From positions 620,001 through 684,000 of the forward strand of contig JAUTDP010000003.1 in the NCBI GenBank assembly GCA_033439795.1: a stretch of DNA of 64,000 bases, written 5' to 3'. Shown here in pieces: positions 1 through 11,391 of this stretch. The DNA is from Sordaria brevicollis. Its lineage: Eukaryota > Ascomycota > Sordariomycetes > Sordariales > Sordariaceae. The position numbers and the translations under genes are program-made. Each line of letters starts with the position of its first letter. Position 1 is the first letter of the stretch. The notes beneath the pieces were generated by a model, which had not been told where the DNA came from, searched no databases, and saw only the letters and a list, made by a program, of their open reading frames with translations.

Positions 1-1792
1 CTGCCTTATGCTGAGATCAAGCATGATCTCCTCAGAACCACCAGGGATGGCATAAGCCCTGACATCACGATACAGCCTCTCGACCTTGCCGCCCTGGCCG
101 CCGCGGGAGTAGGACAAACCGCCAAAGATCTGCGACGCCTCGCGGGCGCAGAACTCGAAAGTGACGGTGGCCTGCGCCTTGAGCGAGGCGATGGCGCCAC
201 CAAGACGAAGCATGGCCTCGGTCTCGCCCATCTTCTCGCACTGGTAGATGAGGTTCTCAAGCCAGTTGTAGCTGGCCTCGATCTGGCGCGCCATGTGCGC
301 CAGCTTGAGGCGGATGACGGGGTGCTCAATCAGCTTCTTGCCGAAGGTGCGGCGCTTGTTGGCGTACTTGACCGACTCCTCGTAGCACACGCGCGAGAAG
401 CGCAGGCACTGGATGATGATGCCGATGCGCTCGTGGTTGAAGTTGGTCATGATGACGCGGAACCCCTGGTTCTCCTTGCCGATCAGGTTCTCGACGGGCA
501 CCTTGACGTCCTCAAAGGTGATGTAGGTGGTGCCAGAGGACCAGACGCCCTGGCAGTCCATGCGGCGGGTGGAGACGCCGGGGAAGTCGCGCTCGATGAG
601 AAGCAAAGAAACGCCGTTCATTCCCGGACCGCCGGTGCGCACGGCCGTGGTGAAGTAGTCGGACCAGATGCCGTTGGTGATCCACTTCTTCTCGCCGTTG
701 ACAATGTAGTGCTTGCCGTCCTCGGAGAGCTTGGCCTCGCAGGTCAGGTTGGCGACGTCGGAGCCGGCGTCGGGCTCGGTGATGGCCAGGCAGATGCGCT
801 TGTCGCCGTTGAGGATGCCGGGGAGGATGCGGTCGACGAGGGACTTCTTGCCGAACTTGACGAGAGGGGGGCAGCCGATGCCGAAACCGCCGATGACGTT
901 CCAGACGAAACCGCCGGAACCGGTGCGGGAGAGCTCGTCGGTCAGGAGCATCTCGTGGAAGAGATCCCACTTGTCGGCGGGCACGGACTTGATGGAGTTC
1001 TCAACATATTGGCTCTGGTACTTGGTGCCGAGCAGACCGGCGAGGTAGCCGCGATTGCCCATCTCCTTGTAGATCTCGGCGGGAACCTCCTTCTTCTCGT
1101 CCCACTCGGTGACGTAGGGCTCGATGGCGGTCTCGACCCACTCGCGGATCTCGGCACGGAGGGCGGCGTGAGTCTCGTTGTAGTAAGGAGAGTGGTACTA
1201 GTGAGAAGCGATAAAAAAAAGTGGATTAGCCGAGGCACTTGATAAAACAGATAACGCCAGAGAAACCGAGGTATAGACTCGTGTGAAAACTTACGCTCTG
1301 GTACCAGCTGGGGTCAGCGAAGGGGATGAGCTGGCCGAAGGGCTCGAGAGCCTCGGACTCCTCGTGGGAAGAAGAGGCAGCGGCAGCAGCCTTGGGCTTG
1401 GGGCGGGCTTGGGAGCAGGGGCGGCAGCGGGAGCAGGAGCAGGAGCAGCGGCCTTAGGCTTGGTGTCTAGGGAGCCGATCTGGAGCTTGGCCTGGTACTT
1501 CTTGAGGATGCCCTCGTTGTGGTACTTCCAGAACTGCTTGGAGGCGTCCTTGCCGCCGACTCTCTGGAGGATCTTCTTGCCGCCTATTCCGGGTCACGAA
1601 CAATGGTCAGTTTCCAGTCTCTGTAGGGTATGCCTCGGGCTTTGTTCGATGAAGAAGGGATTTGCGCAAAGACATACCGGGATGCTCATCAGCGAACTTG
1701 GTGACATCGTAAACGTCGCCATCAACGACAATCCAGAGCGAGTCAGGCTTGTTGTGCGACGAGACGTCGGCCTGGGTGAAGGTCTTGGACAT
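1..1792 (-). CDS. Cytochrome b5-acyl-CoA dehydrogenase fusion protein (3' end beyond window)
   Basis: This is an FAD-dependent acyl-CoA dehydrogenase with an N-terminal cytochrome b5 domain, a fusion known from filamentous fungi and expected to act in fatty-acid oxidation. Exons read 1792-1678, 1583-1295 and 1197-1; introns are 94 and 97 nt with GTATGT/TAG and GTAAGT/TAG borders. The b5 haem ligand motif HPGG is rebuilt exactly across intron 1, and the second haem histidine lies in KYHNEG. An Ala/Pro/Lys linker then leads to the dehydrogenase domain (ITEPDAGSD, GEKKWITNG, QIFGGLSYS, GGSEEIMLDL). Residues are still coding at base 1, so the stop lies outside. The linker reading frame breaks at a run of four G (1400-1403): upstream and downstream exon parts fit only if one base is missing there. 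I cannot tell a real frameshift from a homopolymer sequencing error. Identification is sure; the peroxisomal or mitochondrial location is not visible. Confidence 0.9.
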
Positions 1793-3442
1793 GGTGGTGG
1801 ATGGATGAATAGGGTATAAGAAAATGGGGTATATGGATGAAAGAGAAAGAGTTCGAGGAGAGGAAGAAAGAATCAAGATGAAGAAGAGAGCAAGCAAAAT
1901 AAAAGTACTTGAATCAAGAAGAGACCACGAGGGCAACCTGGGCTTTGAAAGAAATATGGGGGAGACTGGAGAACGCCGAGTGTGGGGGAGAACTTGACTG
2001 GGGAGTGTGTGTTGGTGTCTCCTTGTCCCTTGTCACATCCATTCAGTCCAGTCCAGTCTCCATTCCAAGCATTCTTCCAGAGCAACACCCCTGGCTGTTA
2101 ACCACGGCACAGTATGGGTTTTGCGACACCATTGGGAAACTGGCCAATCTCCGTCGTCGTAGGCTTTGAATCTGCACGGTAAATGCGCCGAAGCGGACTT
2201 TCACATGTGATCATTATGCCCACGCCATGCCATGCCATGCCACGGGAAAGCTTCCACACCGATCAACAACAGCGACGAAAAAGTTGGAGCACATGTGCAT
2301 GACGGATCTGATTTAGGACACAGGATGACAGATGTCTGTCGGTGGTTGACGTCCGAGAAGATTGTAAGTTTTTGGTCGCGACAGTTCACTACTGCCAGTA
2401 TGAGTCTGTTCTTTTGTAATGTCTCTGAAGAGTCGCTGAAGAGTGACACTGTCGAGAGAATGATAAAGAGCCAAAGGTCCGTCGACAAGAAGCTGGTGAT
2501 GACTTGGTTACTGAACTTTGAGCCTTCGGAATCTTATCCATCTCTGTTGAACTCCGATTCTATGATTTGGAGACATCCTCATCTTCCTGTTCAAGCTCCA
2601 ACTGCGGCACACTGTCCTCTTCACGTTTCCTGCCCATGGGGAAGACCCCTGCGCAATGCACTTCGACCCACCTCTTGCTTTTCGCATTCGACATGAAACT
2701 TCTTGTTCGAAACTGTTTCCGAATCCAACATCTCCAGCTCTCGAGTCTTCTGTCTTCCAGCTGACAACAACAACGACGAGGCTGACCACCGATCTGGAAA
2801 TTGAACTGGACTGGAATACGGGAACAATGAGCATGTGACACCCCTTCCCCCAATCCGCCGAACAACGAACTCCAAATTTCCATTTGCGGTATCGAGTGTC
2901 ACTGTTCAGTCCCCACGTTCGGCTGATGTCATTTGTTCCAAGTGGTGGCCCGGTGGGGAACCAATTGGAACGGCTGGGATTACCACTCCAACAGATGCCG
3001 AGGCACGTTGCGTCGTGCTGTGCTGTGCCGCGGCGACAGGTTGCCTGCCACAGGCACATTGCACTGCGCAAAATGACAGGAGCCGGCCGAAGTGCTGATT
3101 ACACCAACATGCTGATGACAATTTGGCATTGCAATGCAACTCCCACGTTATACATTAGCATAACTTTTAATTGCAGCACAAGAAACCCCGTGATAGCGGT
3201 CTGTACAATCCCATTATCATCAAAAACATCAACGTTGTCGGAGATGATGGTAGATCTGTGAAAAAGCAGGCAGTCGCCGGATGAAAGCGATGAAAAAGAT
3301 ACACATTCCCGAAACCTTTGGTTTTCCCACGGATTGCTTGATGCACGCATCTCCGTATCCCGTTTTCCTTTCCGCCCTGTAAACTCCAAGAAACTCCTGA
3401 AACGCCATCGCAAACGGTAGGTAGGCTTTCGACACTGAAGAC
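1793..3442. other. Intergenic, no supported gene
   Basis: This 1.65-kb stretch separates the FEN1 stop from the start of the acyl-CoA dehydrogenase gene. Only short overlapping open frames on both strands are present, without coding-like codon use or recognisable protein. A short CCATG tandem (about 2224-2242) is the only repeat noted. It should hold the promoter of the b5/acyl-CoA dehydrogenase and the 3' UTR/terminator of FEN1. Confidence 0.6.
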
Positions 3443-4871
3443 CTAAGCACCCCTTGGCTTCGCCTTCAACTTGGCCTTCTCCTTCTTCTCCTCCTTCACC
3501 TTCTTCCTCTTCTGCTCCGCCTGCTCCTCCAACTTGCGCTTATGCGCCTTCTTCTCTTCTTCGGTCTTGGGCAGCACCTTAAAGAAGCCCTCGATTCTGG
3601 CCTGCTGCGACGTCTTCAGGTTCTTCTCCAGCTTCGTGCCCGCGCTACGGACACGGTCTTCCGAGAACCCCTTCTCGTGAACCAGGAACTGCACCAAACC
3701 CTCAATGTCGGGCTTCTCCCACTTGAAGTCGCAAAGCGGGTCGTCGGCGGGTCTGACGTCGGGCTCGAAGAACAACGCGCGCGCGTCCTCGAATGGCCAG
3801 TCTTCGGGAATCTGGTAGCGGCCTTTGGCGTCGTCGGATTTCATCCACTCTACGACTTTTTCGAGGGTGCCGTGCTCGCGGATGAGTTTGAGAGCGGTGG
3901 AGGGACCGACTTTGGGGATTGGGTCGAGGTAGTCGCATCCGAGGAGGATGCAGAGGTCGACGAACTGTTTTTCCGTCAAATATTAGCATGTCGTAAATCT
4001 CCTCGAGAAACAAGACCAAACCAAAGAAAAAACTCACCTGCTTCCTCTCCATCCCCAGCCCCTCCAACACCTTCTCCAAATGAATCTCCTGAATCGGCTC
4101 CTTCCTCTGCTCGCTGAACGTCAAATGCCTCAACAAAATCGGCGTGTTAAAGCACAACGTATCCATATCCTCACTAGCAGCCGCATACACCTTCCCCGCC
4201 CTCGCCAGAACCGCGCACTGCGCCTCCGCTTCCGTCGGCGCCACAATGTACGGAATTCCCATCAACTTCAGCAGCTTCTGGCACTCGGCGTTATGTTCCC
4301 TCGTCACGCGGACCGTTCTGCGCGAGAACTTCTCGACGTCTTCTGCCGTGCCGGTTTCTTTGGCCTCTTCGAGCCCTTCGGTGGCTTCTTGCTTGCGCTG
4401 GAATCGCTTGGCGAGTTCGCCGGACTTGAGTTTGGGAGGGGCGCCGTCGAAGACGTAGAGCGGCTTGATGCCGTTGTCGACCATGCGGAGGGTGCGGTAG
4501 AACATGCCCATCAGGTGGGAGGTGGTCTCGCCGGCTTCGTTCATGAGTTGTTGGCCGTCGGAGCGGACGGCGATGAGGAAGGAGTAGATGCTCATGGAGC
4601 TGTGTATCGGGAGTAAGTGTTAGAAGGTATTGAACGGTAAGTTTGGGATATTGATGGTGTCGAGAGAGGAAGGGAGGGAGGGTTGAACGTACGCATCCTG
4701 TTAAGAGAAATGTCAGCATCGATTGGAAATCGTAGGTGAGTTGATCGGAAAGATAGGGGGAGAAGAACTTACAATAGCAACCTTGCGACCAAACTGGTTC
4801 TTGATCTCGCCCTCCTTGACGGCGTCCGGCGCCTCATCTTTGATGATGGAGAAAAGCTGTTTAATACCCAT
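3443..4871 (-). CDS. fen1: Flap endonuclease 1 (FEN1/Rad27)
   Basis: This is the structure-specific 5' flap endonuclease that matures Okazaki fragments and acts in long-patch base-excision repair in the nucleus. Exons are 4871-4773, 4697-4693, 4599-4038 and 3964-3443, giving 395 aa, the usual fungal length. It starts [10 protein letters not shown], the invariant FEN1 start in which the N-terminus lies at the active site. XPG-N motifs ([18 protein letters not shown]) and XPG-I motifs ([28 protein letters not shown]) carry the metal-binding acidic residues. A PCNA-interacting box QARIEGFF sits near the C-terminus, followed by a Lys/Glu-rich tail. Introns are 75, 93 and 73 nt with consensus borders. 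The second exon is only 5 nt (GATGC) and supplies the catalytic Asp34 codon. The call is certain; the micro-exon is inferred from conserved protein and splice signals. Confidence 0.97.
4693..4697 (-). other. 5-nt micro-exon of FEN1
   Basis: On the minus strand the order is TTAACAG, then GATGC, then GTACGT. Joining it to exon 1 (ending in Ile33) and to CTCCATGAGC of the next exon rebuilds the conserved IDASMSIY segment. Without it both the frame and the catalytic Asp34 are lost. Candidate branch points GCTGAC and TCTAAC precede the two acceptors. Confidence 0.9.
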
Positions 4872-5665
4872 CTTTGCGGTTGTCGTTCATGCGACGATGC
4901 TCGATTTCGATTTTTCGGGTGTTGGTTTTGGAAGATTGAAAAGCCGTATGTCACAGCGCAATAATGGACCGCAGGAACCTCGAACGAAAGTGGTTGTAGA
5001 TGGGAGGATCGATGGTTGGTGTCTTTGGGTTTTCGTTTGTAGGTGATGTCACTTTGCGACGGGAAAAGAGAAAGGAATTGGAAGCTTCAGTTTCCGCGTC
5101 CGTCCAGTGGACTTGGACGCGCTGAAAGCTGGAGTGTGGAGGGGGGTTCGATTTGCCTGCCGGGAGACGCACCTCTTTCGCGACTGGTAAATGTGGGGCA
5201 CTTAGAATCCCTGCGCAGTTGAAGTGACGACTGGCGGGTTAGGGTTGGATGTGTTTCGAGCACAGATATTAAGACCAGACATCGAGGACTTCAAACTGAC
5301 GGTCTTGATATTGGTTTATTAAACTTTCTCGTTTAATTAGGACGATGTTTGAGGCTCCCAGCGACAATGCGGGAAATGGTATCACCTTCATACAATCTTA
5401 ACCAGAGATTCGAGAACCAGACTCAAGGTGTCTAGCTGCCTCGAGCTTCATGGGATTTTGGAAACAAAAAAGTGGTATAAGTGGTACAAAGGTGCAACAG
5501 CTAAATATCTAGCAAATTTCGTAATCATCTCCATCCAAACATGCTGATATTCTGTACTAGAAGACAGAGGAACGACAGCTGGTGAGCTGCTTCCCCAGTG
5601 ATGAGGTTGTTGAGTGAAGTTTGTCGAACAATATTGAACAACGGTGGGTAAGCAAGCATAACAGC
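4872..5665. other. Intergenic, FEN1 promoter and nox2 3' region
   Basis: About 0.8 kb between the FEN1 start codon and the NOX2 stop codon, both genes on the minus strand. No open frame with coding character was seen. The part upstream of 4871 must hold the FEN1 promoter; no specific binding site is claimed. Confidence 0.6.
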
Positions 5666-7554
5666 TTAGAAGTTCTCCTTGCCCCAAACAAAGTGGAATC
5701 TACCATCTCACGTTAGCAATCTCCCTCCCATTTTTCACGTTTCTCGGGGACAATCACTTACCCAGGCTCACTATACTTGTTACAAAAGATATGCAACGAG
5801 CTACCCAACCCTTTCGGTCCACAGAAGAAAACACCCGCCTCTCCGGGGGCATGCAACTTCCTGATGCCCCTAAAGATCATATCCCAATTCGGCCTGCCAA
5901 AGTTCGTCGGCGACCTCAAGCCCGTAATGGTATCCTTATCGGCGTTCGCATCGTTAATCATGATGTTAGTCGCATCATCGACTTTGATCTTGGCCGTCAG
6001 GTAGGTATGGATTTCGATCCTGTGATCCACATCCTGGGCCTCGATGGCCAGCAGCAACGAGCGGAACCACTCGAACGAGCCAAAGTCGCGGCAGATCCAG
6101 AAGAAGTAAACCTTGCTGAGACGGGTCTTCTGCTGCGGGTAGTTCATCCGGTACCAGATCGATTTGAGGATCGAGGCGAAGGGGGTGACACCGATACCGG
6201 CGCCGACCAGGACGGAGACTTCGTACTTGAAGACATCCTCGGAGGCAGAGCCGAAGGGCCCGTCGACGTACACGCGCGGGAGGACGCGGCGGAGGGCCGG
6301 GTCGACTTCGTCGTTTTCCTGGCTGACGCCGACGACCTTGGAAGTGTCACCCTTCTTTTTGCTGTCGAATTCGCAACCGAGTGTCTCGGCGAGTTGGCGG
6401 GTAAAATCGCCGACCACGCGCATGTGGATCGAGATGTAATCCTCCTCGGGCGCGCTGGTGAGGGTGAACGGGTGGTACTGCCACAGGGAAACGGCCGGGC
6501 AGCAGAGAAAGATGTACTGGCCGGCGCGGGTCTTGGTGTTCTCCTTCTTGATCTGGATCTCGCACACGTTGCTGGGGTGCTGGACGACCTTGGAGATGTA
6601 CGTCTTGTGCTTGCCGCGGACCTCGCGGGCGATGCGCTCGGCCAGGTAGGCGAAGCCGCCGTACATCCAGTACTGCCAGAACACACCAACGGCCTGGGTG
6701 CCGATGGAGATGCAGAAGGGCGCGAAGTCGGGCTGGATCATGCAGAAGGCGCCGTGGATGGACCAGAAAAAGAAAAAGACGATGAACATGTGGTGCGTGT
6801 ACCAGAATCGCTCGTAGTTTGCGCGGCGCGTCTTCTCGACTGAGGTGATCACCATGCCCGTCAAAGCGATCAACATGATATAGCCAGTCCAACCGGGGCC
6901 CGAGACGAAATTAGCCAGAAGCCAGCCGTAGATGCCGAGGTTGTTCTTGGCTGCGATCTGGGCAAAGTTGTTCCAGTGGGCAATCGTATGCACCCACGAC
7001 CAGAAGAAAATGGACCATGCTGTCGTGATGTGGAAGGTGATGTTCTTGTCGAACTGGATGATGCCGTTCAGAGGAGTCTGTCTTGCGAGGGAGATGAGCG
7101 TTCGGCAGACGGGGAAGAGGACCAAGGCGACATCGACGTGCAGAACCAGCGCTGCTGATCTGGCAATCATGTATGTCGGCCCAAACGTATCTCGCGCTAC
7201 TTGTAGGTTGTCTTTGACGGCGAAGTTAACGAAGCCAAAGGCAAACACGATGGCGTGAAGAAGCATAAAGACGAAGACAAAGCTGTGACCGTTAGCATTG
7301 CGTTTCCTCCCAGCGCTTCAACTACCCCCAACGCTGGAAGAGAGGGTGAGATGATATGCTTACATTCGTCGATAGCCTTCGTTGACCATCCACCGATCAA
7401 ACTTTTCCCTTGGGCTCAGCTCCTTTTGCCGTTCCTGGGTCATCTCACCCGATAATAGCATGCGAGTGAGTGGCGTCCATCTTGACCTTTCTGACGGCTT
7501 CTCAAACGACGCATCTGTGTCTGACCTGTACAGGTCATACCCCCCGTAACTCAT
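5666..7554 (-). CDS. nox2: NADPH oxidase 2 (NOX2/NoxB type), catalytic subunit
   Basis: This is a superoxide-generating membrane flavocytochrome of the gp91phox family. In filamentous ascomycetes the NOX2/NoxB branch is known for roles in ascospore germination and appressorial penetration. Exons are 7554-7364, 7282-5762 and 5699-5666 (introns 81 and 62 nt), giving 581 aa. The N-terminus has the Nox2-specific cytosolic stretch (SPREKFDRW). Six hydrophobic segments follow, with haem histidines in HTIAHW, YTHHMF and SIHGAF. The FAD site is HPFTLTSAP, the NADPH sites are GAGIGVTPFAS and FFCGP, and the protein ends GKENF as in the family. The last exon codes only 11 residues. Nox2 is preferred over Nox1 from the N-terminal extension and the KTYISKV stretch, compared from memory. 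It is preceded by a nearly 3-kb gene-free region. Confidence 0.95.
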
Positions 7555-10524
7555 CTTGTGTGTGTTGGTTCTGTTGTCGTCGTAATATTTGCGTATGTTT
7601 GTTCGTAATCCTCCGTCGAAGTTGAATCCCGCTCCTTTCTCAGCCCTTCAGTTGTAATCTCCTTTACCCCCTGGGTAGGACTTCGTTCTCTTTTCGATGC
7701 ACTCTACTCGCAAAGTTGTTGTTGCTAATTCGATGAGGTGGTCCTCGGAAGTCAGAGCCTGCTGAGCTAGTCGAGAGACACAACGGATATTAAGTGAGAG
7801 TCGAGAAAGATAATAGATAGTATAAAGCTGTATGTAAAAGAACGTAATGGTGATGGACCTGTATAGCTGCCACAGTCAAGTGGTTGTCAGTCATCGATTA
7901 CAAGCCCAACTAGATGGTGAATGCTCTGCAGCAAAACGGGGAAAGGAAAGAGAAAGGAAATCAAAGAGGGCTAGACGGAGTGAACGGGACGGGAGAGGAG
8001 GAGTATGGTTAAGAACAGAGTGACGCCAAGCAAGATGTCGTCGGAGAATAAGAAACATGAGGTGATTCCTTGTAGATCATACCTGTGTACTCCAGATGAA
8101 TGCCTGCACCTGGCGGCTGCTGTTGCTTCTCTCTTCACCTGTCGATTGGAGAACGGGAAGCCTCTCGAAGTGTAGGGAACGACGTCGTCCACCAAACTGT
8201 GTCAACTCGGTAAGGTGACAGGAAAGGGAAGAAGAGAGACAACAGAGGGGTGAGTGTGGTACAGGCAGAAGAGAAAATGAAATGACTCGACAAAGTGTTT
8301 GAGGCACAGACTGAATTGCCCAGAATGTAGAGTCGTATGGGAGGCTTTCCCAAGTCTGGAACCTGCCAGGGGCTACTTTTTCTCAGCAGAATGAAATGAG
8401 GAAAAGAGGCCGAGAAAATCGAATGACCGAAAGCGTGGGATCCTTTGCAACTTCAACCACCCCCAGGTTCTTAGTCGATGTTGAAACAAGCGACCCTGTT
8501 GAAGGTGTCATTGGCGTTGTTAGGGTACCATAAAGTGTAATGGGTATCACCAGGTACTCCCAGCAACACTCTCGGCACATCACCGAAAAGGACGGACAGA
8601 CAGGGGGAAGTAAAAGAGGACAAAAGTGCCTATATGTACAGGTAGACTTTTAGTCGCCTGCCACAGCGAATGAAAAGACAGAAGTTGCTTGCCCATCAGG
8701 ACAAGACGGCCGTTTGCCGTGTCGTGTCTCTCCAGTCAAGTCGCTTAACGCCGCGAGATCTGTTTCGGTGCCGCGCCTCGTGGGGCGTTCCAAGGCTATG
8801 GGGAGAGACTGTGAGACATTGTTCACTTGAAAATCGTCTCTTTTACCGCCGAGGGATAGATATGAGTTGAGCGAGTGCCGGAGAGCCGAGGAATCCCACA
8901 TGGATGGCTTCATCGGTCTTGTAAACTTTGTCAAGAGCGGCAACGGAAACTATCCTTCTGAGAAGCTGTGAGTTACCTCATGAGAACCTCAAGGGCGTCG
9001 CGGCCTCATAACCAAAGAAGAATGGACTGCTCCTGGCGTCAATGGGCAGACCAAATAATGGCGCCATTTTGGATTCATGACCATGTCTTCTACTGTTTTG
9101 AAACGATGCCGGCTTCTGACGCTTTAAGACTCTGGGCGGATGGGATCAAGGGACACTGAGTTGTGTTGCGCGGAGATGGAGAAATTGAGACGACGGGAGA
9201 CTTAAAGAAGACCGCAGATTCTTGGGATTTGGCGGCATGGGCTAAGGTGCTCCACAATAGTTGCCATATGACTTCTATGATTGGTCAGATACTCTTCATT
9301 CGGTTCAGCCCGTGTTGCAGTCTCCGTTTCGGCCAGGATCCTGACACATTCGACAGGGGACTCTTGGGAGGTCTTAGCGTCGTACTTTTAGGGGCTCTTT
9401 CATAGCTCCAAGAAAAGCGTCCAGATGGAGATTGTCCTTAACGTACCTATTCAAGATCCATATTCAGATTGCTTCATTGCCGGCCAGTACGTACTTCTGG
9501 TGTCTGATATTATTCTCGGGTGAAAGATCCGGTGACCATAAGATCTCGCCGTCATCCGGGTACTGTTGTGCGGGCTCGATCCTGTGCGACCTCAGCCCAG
9601 CCTTTAAGCGCCGAACTCTCAAGCCAGCGGTTTGTCACCTGGGCTCAGTCCAGGTTTGGGATTTCAGCGCATGGTCAGTTTTCAACATGACCACGAGGAG
9701 TGTCAGCCTGGTTAATCGGGCATATAATATCCCAATGCCGGCAGGTCGTTGCCATCTGGGCAAACCATCCACTTCCTGTAGAGACATCCCTCTCTTCTAT
9801 CTCAACTCTAACCCTCAAGACAGCTTAGGAACCTACAGAGTTATCAACACGGCATGTGATAAAAGTCGTTGTAACGTTATTTACACAACATACAGGGGAC
9901 CTACTCACTCACCTACCGGATTTCTGGACAGCCCACTGGGCTTGTGCACTATAGGTCGATGAGACGACAAGTCTCGTACAGCATTCGCGTAGAATTGTGG
10001 TGCTTCTATAACGACCATCAAGGTTAGTAGCGGGACACTTGGTAGCACATCGCCCGATCCAAACTCGTACATGGAAGACGTCATTCACGGGTAAAGCACA
10101 GGCCAGGTATCAGAACCGAAGCGGTAGAGGGAAAGACAGAATGCTATTGTACTGGAACCCCTTGGTATTGCAGACCTTTGTGAATAATGTGATGCGAGTA
10201 AAGAAACTTGAGTGCCGGTACTCAAATGGTTGCATCTTGCACCTGCTGATTCCGCCCCGTCGTGACATTGAAAGACACCGCTTGCTGTGCCACACTCACG
10301 TCCTCCGCTGTTTCAAGCCGCTCGAAGGGCATTTGCAACTTCCGCACTGAAGAGAACTGGGAAATCCCGCTGGAGCCTAGAGGCAAATAGGACGTGAACC
10401 GGAACCGCAAGACACGTGTGCCCCCATGGTGAATATGTGAGTACCCCTCCTGAAGAGGGGCCAAAACGTTGAAGAAACGATCCAGCGCTGCTTGTCGGCC
10501 ATAAAATCCATCCCATTATCTACT
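7555..10524. other. Long gene-free region upstream of nox2
   Basis: Nearly 3 kb lie between the nox2 start and the UBC4 stop. Open frames up to 176 codons occur (for example 9432-9962 plus), but their amino-acid composition and codon use look random and none begins or continues as a recognisable protein. A long 5' leader or regulatory region for nox2 is possible. I saw no RNA gene or repeat here. Confidence 0.5.

Positions 10525-11391
<867 letters not shown>

Noticed and set aside
295..1242. 315-codon open frame on the plus strand
   Set aside because: It is the antisense shadow of acyl-CoA dehydrogenase exon 3. GC-rich third positions on the coding strand leave the opposite strand open; its residues (Leu/Asp/Gly/Val-rich) match no protein.
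5791..6843. 350-codon plus-strand frame over nox2
   Set aside because: Antisense shadow; residues are a complement of the NOX2 codons with no family resemblance.
9432..9962. 176-codon plus-strand frame
   Set aside because: Starts at a non-ATG codon, random-looking codon use and residue order, no domain; treated as chance.
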